Shown here piece after piece: positions 22,772 through 30,820 of a stretch of DNA of 42,484 nt. Below the pieces are notes generated by a model, which did not search any database, had not been told where the DNA came from, and saw nothing but the letters and a program-made list of their open reading frames with translations. The stretch is from Microvirga zambiensis WSM3693 (GTDB lineage Bacteria; Pseudomonadota; Alphaproteobacteria; Rhizobiales; Beijerinckiaceae): contig NZ_JAERQD010000050.1 of assembly GCF_016735695.1 (NCBI RefSeq), forward strand, positions 1 to 42,484, read 5' to 3'. Both the position numbers and the translations under genes were made by a program. Position 1 is the stretch's first letter. Every line of letters starts with the position of its first letter.

Positions 22772-22791
22772 GACGTGAGCGTGTAGCAAGA

Positions 22792-22838
22792 TTAGCTATT
22801 TTAGCAAATAGCTATTTTGGCTAATTAGCTAAAACAGC
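22792..22838. promoter_or_regulatory. Three 14-bp iterated operators upstream of the XRE gene
   Basis: TTAGCTATTTTAGC (22792), ATAGCTATTTTGGC (22808) and TTAGCTAAAACAGC (22825) repeat at spacings of 16 and 17 bases. The patch is strongly AT-rich against its surroundings and lies between the frameshifted gene and the XRE regulator. It is likely the binding array of that regulator. Confidence 0.65.
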
Positions 22839-22870
22839 ATATTTCGCTTGCCCGTCACTTTGGGCTGGGC

Positions 22871-23107
22871 ATGCAGAAATCCATCCACACGAAACGCCAG
22901 GCGCGCCTTCGCGCCCTGCTGAAGGCTGCGCGAAAGAACGCTGGCCTGACACAGGATGGACTTGCCGAGCGGATGGGAGCCTACAAGACTTTCGTCAGCA
23001 AATACGAGCGCGGTGAACGGCAGCTCGACGTGATCGAGTTCATCGCTGTGGCAGGGGCGTTGGAGTTGGATCCGAAAGTGTTGATTGATCAGCTGATGAG
23101 GGATTAG
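22871..23107 (+). CDS. XRE-family helix-turn-helix regulator
   Basis: The 78-residue protein is essentially one HTH_3/Cro-like domain: LRALLKAARKNAGLTQDGLA, then ERMGAYKTFVSKYERGERQ as the recognition region, and a short helical tail ending DPKVLIDQLMRD. Such single-domain regulators bind operators next to their own gene; the three repeats 33-79 bases upstream fit this. No toxin partner is visible; the divergent neighbour is frameshifted. Confidence 0.88.
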   Translation: MQKSIHTKRQARLRALLKAARKNAGLTQDGLAERMGAYKTFVSKYERGERQLDVIEFIAVAGALELDPKVLIDQLMRD

Positions 23108-23203
23108 GGCACACTATCGATTGATCGCCACCGTCGGACGCAGTTCCCGCTCGGGCCGGTGAGAGTAGCCCGCACCGGGACTTCACGTCTTTTCTCACTC
23201 TCA

Positions 23204-23305
23204 CCTCATCCTGAGGAGCAGCCGTAGGCTGCGTCTCGAAGGAGGTTCCAGAGAGCACCGGATCCTCCTTCGCGATGGTCGCGGCGCGACCTCCTCTGGA
23301 TGAGG
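23204..23305. repeat. CCTCATCC-type repeat, about 100 bp
   Basis: It begins CCTCATCCTGAGGAGC and ends with GGATGAGG, with internal GCAGCC...GGCTGC and CTCGAAGGAGG...CCTCCTTCG pairings. A second copy lies at 41932. With the next elements it makes up most of the gene-free 23108-23609 region. Confidence 0.7.
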
Positions 23306-23322
23306 TTTGTGTTTCCTAAGCC

Positions 23323-23353
23323 GTGGATGGCCGGAACAAGTCCGGCCATGACG
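23323..23353. repeat. Half-element hairpin of the GTCAT family
   Basis: ATGGCCGGA-acaag-TCCGGCCAT followed by GACGG, preceded by CCGTGG, as in the right half of the in-gene copy at 31355. Confidence 0.6.
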
Positions 23354-23434
23354 GAGGAGCTTTGAGCATCCGTCAAAATCTCATCACTCCGGAGGGAGTG
23401 AGCCGATCCGGGGTCGCGTAACCTGTAAAGCACT

Positions 23435-23526
23435 GTCATCCCGGCGAAGGCCGGGATCCATGACCGCCGCCTCGAACCAGTCTGGCGCCGTCGGCGGTTC
23501 TGGGTCCCTGCCTGCACGGGGATGAC
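23435..23526. repeat. Palindromic repeat, 92 bp
   Basis: GTCATCCCGGC-gaag-GCCGGGATCCA on the left and GGGTCCCTGCCTGCACGGGGATGAC on the right, with inverted outer ends. It has the same layout as the element at 7357. Confidence 0.7.
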
Positions 23527-23559
23527 AGGGTCGAGGTGAGGTGCTTCGTCCTGATCGCG

Positions 23560-23591
23560 ATCCCGGATCGGCTTACGCCGTCCGGGATGAC
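23560..23591. repeat. Short palindromic hairpin after uvrB
   Basis: ATCCCGGA and TCCGGGAT flank 13 bases and are followed by GAC. It sits 18 bases beyond the uvrB stop and may also act in 3' end formation. Confidence 0.5.
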
Positions 23592-23609
23592 ATGAACTGG
23601 CAATTGGCC

Positions 23610-26315
23610 CTACCGCCCCTTGCGCCCCTTGTATTTTGGCTTCTGCCCGGCGAACCCTTGCGTGGAGCGGCCCGCGGGGCGCTCGCGGAAGTTCAGGGGG
23701 ACCTCGCGGTCGGTGCCGGGGCCCATCTCGTCGAGGCCGGGCTTGCGGATGCGAGTGCCCTCGTCCGAGCGGCCTCGGCCCGTCGGGCCGTAGGAGGCGG
23801 AATCCTCGTCGCCTTCCGCGACGCCTTCGCCTGACGGCGGCAGGCCCTTCGGCGGCAGGTTGGCGCTGCGGCCGTATTTGCGCGAGCCGCCATAGCGGCC
23901 GGCCTCGCGCTCTACATCGACTTGGCGCGCCATGGGATCGTCGCTGATCGCAAGCTCGGTCGCCTGCAGGCGCTTGAGTTCGTCGCGCAGGCGCGCCGCC
24001 TCCTCGAATTCGAGATTGGCCGCAGCCTCGCGCATGCGCTTTTCCATGTCGGCGATGACGGCCTTGAGGTTGTGCCCGACGGTCTTGTCGGCGAGGCCCG
24101 TGTCGACCGAGACGTGATCGCGCTCGTAGACGCTCTCCAGAATGTCGGCGATGTTCTTCTTCACGCTCTGCGGCGTGATGCCATGCTCCGCGTTGTAGGC
24201 GAGCTGCTTCTCGCGGCGGCGGTTGGTTTCGGCGATGGCGCGCTCCATGGAGCCGGTGATCTTGTCCGCGTAGAGGATCGCCTTGCCTTCCACGTTGCGC
24301 GCGGCGCGGCCGATGGTCTGCACCAGCGAGGTCTCGGAGCGCAGGAAGCCTTCCTTGTCCGCATCGAGAATGGCGACGAGCGCGCATTCGGGAATGTCGA
24401 GACCCTCGCGCAGGAGGTTGATGCCGATCAGTACGTCGAAGGCGCCGAGCCTGAGATCGCGGATAATCTCGATGCGCTCCAGCGTATCGATGTCCGAATG
24501 CATGTAGCGCACGCGGATGCCGTTCTCGTGCATGTATTCGGTGAGGTCCTCGGCCATGCGCTTGGTGAGCGTGGTCACGAGCGTGCGGAAGCCGTTCGCC
24601 GCAAGCTCCTTCACCTCGTGCACGAGATCGTCGACCTGGCTGCGCGCCGGGCGAATTTCCACGATGGGATCGACGAGGCCGGTGGGGCGGATGACCTGCT
24701 CGACGAACACGCCGCCGGTCTGTTCCATCTCCCATTTCTGCGGCGTCGCCGACACGTGCACCGATTGCGGGCGCATGGCGTCCCATTCCTCGAAGCGAAG
24801 CGGGCGGTTGTCGAGGCAGGAGGGCAGGCGGAAGCCGTATTCGGCGAGCGTCGCCTTGCGGCGGAAGTCGCCGCGATACATGCCGCCGATCTGCGGCACG
24901 GTCACGTGGCTCTCGTCGGTGAAGACGAGAGCGTTGTCGGGCAGGTATTCGAACAGGGTCGGCGGCGGCTCGCCCGGTTTGCGGCCGGTGAGATAGCGGG
25001 AATAGTTCTCGATGCCGTTGCACACGCCGGTGGCCTCGATCATCTCGAGGTCGAACTGCGTGCGCTGCTCGAGCCGCTGCGCTTCAAGCAGGCGGCCCAT
25101 GCGGGCGAGTTCCTGCAGACGGTGCTGCAGCTCGTCCTGGATGCCCTTCACGGCCTGCTGCAGGGTCGGGCGCGGCGTCACGTAGTGGGAGTTCGCGTAG
25201 ACCTTCACGAAGGAGAGGTCGTTGGTCTTCTTGCCGGTGAGCGGATCGAACTCGACGATCGATTCGATCTCGTCTCCGAAGAGCCCGATGCGCCAGGCGC
25301 GATCCTCCAGGTGGGCGGGAAACAGTTCGATCACATCGCCGCGCACGCGAAAGGTGCCGCGGGCGAAATCGCTCTGGATGCGCTTGTATTGCAGGGCCAC
25401 GAGATCGGCGATGAGCTGGCGCTGCTCGATCTTCTCGCCGACTTTTACCGAGAAGGTCATGGCCGTATAGGTCTCGACCGAGCCGATACCGTAGATGCAC
25501 GACACCGAGGCGACGATGATCACGTCGTCGCGTTCGATCAGCGCGCGCGTCGCCGAGTGGCGCATGCGGTCGATCTGCTCGTTGATCGAGCTTTCCTTCT
25601 CGATGAAGGTGTCCGAGCGCGGAACGTAGGCTTCCGGCTGGTAATAATCGTAATACGAGACGAAATACTCGACCGCGTTGTCGGGAAAGAACGACTTGAA
25701 CTCGCCGTAGAGCTGGGCGGCCAGCGTCTTGTTCGGCGCGAGGATGAGGGCAGGGCGCTGCGTCTCCTCGATCACCTTGGCCATGGTGAAGGTTTTTCCC
25801 GAGCCGGTGACGCCGAGCAGCACCTGATCGCGCTCGGCGCGGCGCACGCCATCCACCAGCTCCGCGATCGCGGTCGGCTGGTCGCCGGAGGGCGTGAAGT
25901 CGGATTTGATCTTGAACGGGATGCCGCCTTCCGACTTCTCGGGACGGGGCGGGCGGTGCGGCACCCAGGGCTGGCCGTTCTTGAAGCGCGGATCGCCCTC
26001 GGTCAGAAGCCTAGTGAGCGCATCGACCGTGGCCGAGACGCCTGAGCCGGGAGCCAAGTCGCCAAGCTCCTCGGCCACGTCCGGCCCGTCGTCGGGCCCT
26101 TTCATGCCGAGCTTCTTGGCCAAGGCCGGGTCGACATCGGCGATGTCGCCGTGGATGAAGGTTTCCTGCGCCCGTTCGGCAAAGCCCTTGGCCGCCTCCC
26201 GCTCCCGGTTGACCGCGGGATTCAGGAGATCGGCCAGATAGGGATCCAGCGGCTTGAGCTCAGGCTTGGAGGCTTTCCCGGTGGAAAGCTTGGGCTTCTT
26301 GGGTGATTTGGCCAT
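23610..26315 (-). CDS. uvrB: Excinuclease ABC subunit B
   Basis: The ATG at 26315 gives 901 residues, far longer than the usual 670 or so. The core begins near residue 134 (FKIKSDFTPSGDQPTAI), Walker A is GVTGSGKT (168-175), followed by YYDYYQPEAYVP, the DESH box, LREGLDIPE, and QTIGRAARN. A C-terminal UVR domain (LEFEEAARLRDELKRL) is present. The extra length is an N-terminal region of about 130 residues and a low-complexity C-terminal tail of about 100, both common in alphaproteobacterial UvrB. It loads on damaged DNA with UvrA and recruits UvrC. Confidence 0.96.
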   Translation of the reverse strand: MAKSPKKPKLSTGKASKPELKPLDPYLADLLNPAVNREREAAKGFAERAQETFIHGDIADVDPALAKKLGMKGPDDGPDVAEELGDLAPGSGVSATVDALTRLLTEGDPRFKNGQPWVPHRPPRPEKSEGGIPFKIKSDFTPSGDQPTAIAELVDGVRRAERDQVLLGVTGSGKTFTMAKVIEETQRPALILAPNKTLAAQLYGEFKSFFPDNAVEYFVSYYDYYQPEAYVPRSDTFIEKESSINEQIDRMRHSATRALIERDDVIIVASVSCIYGIGSVETYTAMTFSVKVGEKIEQRQLIADLVALQYKRIQSDFARGTFRVRGDVIELFPAHLEDRAWRIGLFGDEIESIVEFDPLTGKKTNDLSFVKVYANSHYVTPRPTLQQAVKGIQDELQHRLQELARMGRLLEAQRLEQRTQFDLEMIEATGVCNGIENYSRYLTGRKPGEPPPTLFEYLPDNALVFTDESHVTVPQIGGMYRGDFRRKATLAEYGFRLPSCLDNRPLRFEEWDAMRPQSVHVSATPQKWEMEQTGGVFVEQVIRPTGLVDPIVEIRPARSQVDDLVHEVKELAANGFRTLVTTLTKRMAEDLTEYMHENGIRVRYMHSDIDTLERIEIIRDLRLGAFDVLIGINLLREGLDIPECALVAILDADKEGFLRSETSLVQTIGRAARNVEGKAILYADKITGSMERAIAETNRRREKQLAYNAEHGITPQSVKKNIADILESVYERDHVSVDTGLADKTVGHNLKAVIADMEKRMREAAANLEFEEAARLRDELKRLQATELAISDDPMARQVDVEREAGRYGGSRKYGRSANLPPKGLPPSGEGVAEGDEDSASYGPTGRGRSDEGTRIRKPGLDEMGPGTDREVPLNFRERPAGRSTQGFAGQKPKYKGRKGR

Positions 26316-26316
26316 A

Positions 26317-26331
26317 GAACGAATATGGTAC
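26317..26331 (-). promoter_or_regulatory. Possible SOS (LexA) box before uvrB
   Basis: On the minus strand the sequence is GTAC, 7 bases, GTTC, one base from the alphaproteobacterial direct-repeat SOS box GTTC-N7-GTTC. It ends only 1 base before the uvrB ATG, an unusually close position. Confidence 0.3.
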
Positions 26332-26464
26332 AGACGGATGGGGATTGGAAGAGCGCAGGCGCAGGTAAGGTTATACAGAAAGGGCTTGGCAGTGTCTCCG
26401 CCGTCATGCATGTTTACCTGAATGGCTAAGGTTCTTAATCAGCCAAATTCTAGGTAGTCGTGTA

Positions 26465-27343
26465 ATGTCGTCTCAGATCCTGACCTCGGCTCCGTCGAAG
26501 CGTGACCTTCCAAAATTTGATGCTCTCATGAGGCCTGTTTTGGAGGCGTTACAAGCCCTTGGAGGGTCCGCGTCTATTGCTGAGCTGCATGACTGGATCG
26601 CCGATTACCTGAATTTGTCTGACGGTCTCCGCTCTATTCCATATGGAAAGGGTGGAATGACAATTCTCCAGTATCGCCTGCACTGGGCTCGTAGCTATCT
26701 CAAACGAGTTGGTGCGATCGAGAATAGTGAGCGTGGAATCTGGACTATCACCGATGCCGGTCGTCAGATGACCAGCGAGGAGATATCGCAAGTCAAAAAG
26801 AGAGTTCGTATGGAAAACCGCCTGCGGAGACAGCAAGCGGAAGAAGATACGAATGACAATGAGAGCTTTGACGCGGATGAAGATGTCGATTGGACGACTC
26901 GTCTCCTAAACACCGTTGGACAGATTGATCCAAGCGCTTTTGAGCGTCTTTGTCAGCGGATCCTACGCGAGTCTGGATTCACGCGGGTCGATATCACCGG
27001 CCGATCCGGCGACGGAGGCATTGATGGTATCGGCGTCCTTCGCATGAACCTCGTGTCGTTCCACGTACTCTTCCAATGCAAGCGATGGAAAGGTTCTGTC
27101 GGTTCGAGTGTGGTTCGAGACTTCCGTGGTGCCATGGTTGGCCGAGCGGATAAGGGACTCATTATCACCACCGGTACTTTTACATCGGATGCACGTCGCG
27201 AGGCAGCGCGAGACGGTGCCCCGGCTATCGATCTCGTTGATGGCGAAAGCCTTTGCACATTGCTGAAAGACCTAAAACTTGGCGTGAAGGTCCGCCTCGT
27301 TGAAGAGATTGAAATCGAAGACGGCTTCTTTCATTCAATTTAA
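26465..27343 (+). CDS. Mrr-type restriction endonuclease
   Basis: The 292-residue protein has an N-terminal Mrr winged helix (about 15-105: LMRPVLEALQALGG, then YRLHWARSYLKRVGAI and GIWTITDAGR) and an acidic linker. The C-terminal Mrr catalytic domain has FERLCQRILRESGF, Asp187 in GDGGIDG, and the QCK motif at 204-206 (PD-(D/E)xK type with Gln-x-Lys). Such enzymes cut methylated foreign DNA. Codon use is visibly more AT-rich than in uvrB and the neighbours, which suggests horizontal transfer. It is a single gene, divergent from uvrB. Confidence 0.9.
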   Translation: MSSQILTSAPSKRDLPKFDALMRPVLEALQALGGSASIAELHDWIADYLNLSDGLRSIPYGKGGMTILQYRLHWARSYLKRVGAIENSERGIWTITDAGRQMTSEEISQVKKRVRMENRLRRQQAEEDTNDNESFDADEDVDWTTRLLNTVGQIDPSAFERLCQRILRESGFTRVDITGRSGDGGIDGIGVLRMNLVSFHVLFQCKRWKGSVGSSVVRDFRGAMVGRADKGLIITTGTFTSDARREAARDGAPAIDLVDGESLCTLLKDLKLGVKVRLVEEIEIEDGFFHSI

Positions 27344-27355
27344 TCCTTCTCACAA

Positions 27356-28411
27356 TTATCCAACCGTATGCTTCTCCGCCTTGCCCCCACCCCGCACGGC
27401 CCTCACGAGCGGCGCGGCGACGTAGTGGGTGAACGGAATCACGATGGCGCCCAGGATCAGCCCGAAGAGGCCGGCGGCCGTGGCCGAGACCAGCCATTCC
27501 AACAGCCCACTAATGCTCGGGACCGCATGGCCGGCCGCGGCGGCGATATCGTGGATGAAATGGGCGAGACCCGCGAAGCCGTAGCCTTCGAGACCGTGGA
27601 TGATGATGCCGCCGCCGACCCAGATCATCGCCGCCGTGCCGACGATGGCGAGGATCTTGAGCAGCACCGGCATCGCCTTCACCAGGCCGCGCCCGAAACC
27701 CTTCGTGAGCGGCGCGAGGAGCCTGTCCGTATGCAGCGGGGCGCTCGCAACGCCGCGGCGCAGGAGGCTCGAGACCGGCCTGTCGTTGCGGGCGAGCGCA
27801 ACGCCGGCATCGTCCGCCTTCACGATCACCGCCACGCCGCCATAGACCAGGGCCGTGATGCCGATGCCGACGACGGCGAGCACCAGGGCCTGCATCCAGG
27901 TCGATCCGCCGGGCAGGTTCGCGAGCGTGATCGCCATGATTTCGGCCGAGAGGATGAAGTCGGTCTTGATCGCGCCGCTCACCTTCTCGTCCTCGACATT
28001 CTGCGCATTCTGCGAGGCGGCGCCCATGGCGGCCTCATGCTCGTGCGCGCCACGGGGAAACAGCGCCTCGAACACCTTCTCCGAGCCCTCGTAGCAGAGA
28101 TAGGCGCCGCCGATCACGAGCAGGGGCGTGATCGCCCAAGGAGCAACGAAGCTGAGGATCAGCGCCGCGGGCAGGAGATAGATCAGCTTGTTCCTGAGCG
28201 AGCCGAGGGCGATCTTGCCGACGATCGGCACTTCCCGCGAGGCGGCGAAGCCCACCACGTAGCGGGGGGTCACGGCCGCATCGTCGATCACCACGCCCGC
28301 CGCCTTCACGCCCGCCTTGGCGGCCTGCGCGCCGATATCGTCGAGGGAGGCGGCTGCGACCTTGGCGAGGGCGGCGACGTCGTCCAGCAATGCGAGCAGG
28401 CCGATGCTCAT
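27356..28411 (-). CDS. DUF808/YedI-family inner-membrane protein
   Basis: The 351-residue protein begins MSIGLLALLDDVAALAK, then AGVVIDDAAVTPRYVVG, and has the DUF808 pattern with several membrane segments (PAALILSFVAPWAITPLLVI, ALVLAVVGIGITALVYGG, ILAIVGTAAMIWVGGGIII). E. coli YedI is the reference; its function is unknown. It is convergent with the Mrr gene, 12 bases apart, and divergent from the phytase-like gene. Confidence 0.9.
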   Translation of the reverse strand: MSIGLLALLDDVAALAKVAAASLDDIGAQAAKAGVKAAGVVIDDAAVTPRYVVGFAASREVPIVGKIALGSLRNKLIYLLPAALILSFVAPWAITPLLVIGGAYLCYEGSEKVFEALFPRGAHEHEAAMGAASQNAQNVEDEKVSGAIKTDFILSAEIMAITLANLPGGSTWMQALVLAVVGIGITALVYGGVAVIVKADDAGVALARNDRPVSSLLRRGVASAPLHTDRLLAPLTKGFGRGLVKAMPVLLKILAIVGTAAMIWVGGGIIIHGLEGYGFAGLAHFIHDIAAAAGHAVPSISGLLEWLVSATAAGLFGLILGAIVIPFTHYVAAPLVRAVRGGGKAEKHTVG

Positions 28412-28565
28412 GAGGTCTCCTGTCGAAGGCTTAGTTCCGATAACGCCCGACTGGTGGATTCGGTGCAGGGAAGCTTAGCGTCGTGCCGGGCTTGCTGTCA
28501 TCCGCCTGTCATGGGCCGGGCGCATGAGCATCCGGCTAACCTTGACCGTCTCGCGGGGATTTACC

Positions 28566-30746
28566 ATGCATCGCTCCCTCATCGCCGGCTCGCTCGCAGC
28601 CGCCCTTCTCTCCGGCACGGCGCTCAGCGCCTCCGCCGCGGAATATTTCGACCGCATCGCCAGTTTCCCCATCACCTCGAACCTGCCGAAGGATGGGGAC
28701 CAGAAGGCCGAGACAGTGGCCGAGATCATCACCGCGAGCGAGGACGGCAAGCTGCTGATCTACACCGACAGCCCGCGCAAGGCGCTGGGCTTCATCGACA
28801 TCACCGATCCGGCGAACCCCAAGGCCGGCGGTTTGCTCGCCGTCGGCGGCGAGCCCACTTCGGTGAAAGTGGTGGGGCCCAAGGCCTATGTGGCCGTCAA
28901 CACCTCTGAGAGCTTCACCAATCCGAGCGGCAAGCTCGTCACCGTGACCCTCGCCGACCGCAAGGTCACCACGGAATGCGCTCTGCCGGGCCAGCCCGAC
29001 TCTGTTGCTGCGAACGCTGGCATTCTCGCCATCGCAATCGAGAACGAGCGCGACGAGAAGGTCAATGACGGCGCGATCCCGCAATTGCCCGCAGGTGCGC
29101 TGGTGGTGGCTTCGTTTAACGGCGATCAGGTCGGCTGCGCGGATCTCAAGACGGTCAGCCTGACGGGCCTCGCCGCTGTCGCGGGCGAGGATCCGGAGCC
29201 GGAATACGTGGATGTGTCCGACGACGGCAAGGTCGTCGTGACCCTGCAGGAGAACAACCACATCGCCATCGTCGACGGCAAGACCGGCAAGGTCGAGGCG
29301 CATTTCTCCGCCGGCAGCGTCGACCTGAAAAACATCGACACCAAGAAGGACGGCAAGATCGAACTCACCGGATCGATGGATAAGGTCGTGCGCGAGCCCG
29401 ACGCCGTGCACTGGATCGACAACAACCGTTTCGTAACCGCCAACGAAGGCGACTGGAAGGGCGGCTCGCGCGGCTTCACCATCTTCAACAAGGATGGCAC
29501 CGTCGCTTACGAATCCGGCGCGAGCCTGGAGCACGAGATCGTCTCGCTCGGCCATTATCCGGACAGCCGCAACAAGAAGGGCATCGAGATCGAAGGCGTC
29601 GAGACCGGCCGCTTCGGCAGCGACAACCTGATCTTCGTCGGCTCCGAGCGCGCCTCGGTCGTGGGCGTTTATCGCGACACAGGCGCCGCACCGGAGCTGC
29701 TGCAGGTGCTGCCCACCGGAATCGGGCCGGAAGGGCTGATCGCCATTCCGTCGCGCAATCTCTTCGTCGCCACGAGCGAGACCGATCTGCACGGCGAGGG
29801 CGGCGTTGCTCCGCACGTGATGATCTACCAGCGCGCGGAGCGTGCTGCTCCGGCCTATCCGACGATCCGCTCGACGAAGAACGCGAACGGTCTGCCGATG
29901 GGCTGGGGCGCGCTCTCAGGCCTTGCCGCCGACAAGGCGCAGGCCGGCAGGCTCTATGCGGTCACCGACAGCGTCTATGGCGGCGCGCCGCGCATCCTCA
30001 CAATCGACGCCACCAAGAAGCCCGCCCTGATCACGGCTGAGGCTCTCGTCACGCGCAACGGCGCGGCCGCCGAGAAGCTCGACCTCGAAGGCATCGCCGC
30101 GGCGCAGGATGGCTTCTGGCTCGCTTCCGAAGGCAACCTCGAGAAGGGCGTCAAGAACCTGCTGATCAGGGTCGATGCCAAGGGCGCGATCCAGGAGGAG
30201 ATCAGCGTTCCGGCGGAGCTCGAAAAGGGCGCGAAGAACTACGGTTTCGAGGGCGTGACCGTCACCGGTTCCGGTGTCGACGAAATCGTGTGGCTCGCGG
30301 TGCAGCGCGAATGGGCGGATGACGGCAAGAACGCCGTAAAACTCCTCGCCTACAAGCCGTCCGACAAGAGCTGGAGCGCGGTGCGCTATCCGCTCGACTC
30401 GACGGAGGCTGGCTGGGTCGGCCTCTCCGAGATCACGGCGGCGGGCGACCGCGTCATCATCATCGAGCGCGACAACCAGATCGCCGAGAAGGCGAAGCTG
30501 AAGAAGCTCTATGCGGTTTCTCTCGCCGACATGAAGCCGGTGAAGCTCGGCGGCGAACTACCGCTCGTGACGAAGACGCCTTTGCGCGATCTTCTCGCCG
30601 ATCTTAAGAGCGCGAAAGGCTACGTGCTCGACAAGGTCGAGGGCTTCACCATCGATGCGGCAGGCGACGCCTACATCGTCACCGACAACGACGGCGTCGA
30701 CAATTCCTCCGGAGAGACGCAATTCCTGAAGCTCGGGAAGCTTTGA
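28566..30746 (+). CDS. Secreted esterase-like/phytase-family protein
   Basis: Start 28566 has GGGGA upstream and gives 726 residues with a signal peptide (MHRSLIAGSLAAALLSGTAL, cleaved near SASA-AEYF). The N-terminal half (about 30-430) is beta-propeller-like: ADLPDS-type VSDDGKVVVTLQENNHIAIVD stretches and repeated IVD/ITDP motifs. The C-terminal half (about 430-720) matches the esterase-like activity of phytase family: LSGLAADKAQAGRLYAVTDS, LDLEGIAAAQDGFWLASEG and a final GDAYIVTDNDG. It is probably periplasmic. The natural substrate is unknown; phytate is only a family hint. Confidence 0.87.
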   Translation: MHRSLIAGSLAAALLSGTALSASAAEYFDRIASFPITSNLPKDGDQKAETVAEIITASEDGKLLIYTDSPRKALGFIDITDPANPKAGGLLAVGGEPTSVKVVGPKAYVAVNTSESFTNPSGKLVTVTLADRKVTTECALPGQPDSVAANAGILAIAIENERDEKVNDGAIPQLPAGALVVASFNGDQVGCADLKTVSLTGLAAVAGEDPEPEYVDVSDDGKVVVTLQENNHIAIVDGKTGKVEAHFSAGSVDLKNIDTKKDGKIELTGSMDKVVREPDAVHWIDNNRFVTANEGDWKGGSRGFTIFNKDGTVAYESGASLEHEIVSLGHYPDSRNKKGIEIEGVETGRFGSDNLIFVGSERASVVGVYRDTGAAPELLQVLPTGIGPEGLIAIPSRNLFVATSETDLHGEGGVAPHVMIYQRAERAAPAYPTIRSTKNANGLPMGWGALSGLAADKAQAGRLYAVTDSVYGGAPRILTIDATKKPALITAEALVTRNGAAAEKLDLEGIAAAQDGFWLASEGNLEKGVKNLLIRVDAKGAIQEEISVPAELEKGAKNYGFEGVTVTGSGVDEIVWLAVQREWADDGKNAVKLLAYKPSDKSWSAVRYPLDSTEAGWVGLSEITAAGDRVIIIERDNQIAEKAKLKKLYAVSLADMKPVKLGGELPLVTKTPLRDLLADLKSAKGYVLDKVEGFTIDAAGDAYIVTDNDGVDNSSGETQFLKLGKL

Positions 30747-30773
30747 GAACGTTCGGTCAGATAGAGTGAAGAG

Positions 30774-30798
30774 GAGGGTCGCTTGTGCAGCGGCCCTC
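30774..30798. terminator. Hairpin between convergent phytase-like and type IIG genes
   Basis: GAGGGTCGCT pairs with AGCGGCCCTC (one G-T pair) around a 5-base loop, placed 27 bases after one stop and 22 before the other. The T run is weak; it may serve both strands. Confidence 0.45.
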
Positions 30799-30820
30799 TG
30801 CGTTTCCGCTTTGCCTCCGG

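Noticed and set aside
22792..22838. Plasmid or phage replication iterons.
   Set aside because: Only three repeats are present, with no replication gene or DnaA boxes nearby; an operator array for the XRE gene is simpler.
23206..25023. A 605-residue minus-strand ORF antiparallel in frame to uvrB.
   Set aside because: It is an out-of-frame shadow of uvrB, very rich in Arg, His and Ala.
23922..26045. A 707-residue plus-strand ORF opposite uvrB.
   Set aside because: It is the mirror frame of a high-GC gene; the uvrB motifs on the other strand are unmistakable.
28412..28480. GGAAC on the minus strand upstream of the YedI-like gene.
   Set aside because: No CGTT-like box occurs at 16-17 bases; only half the motif is present.
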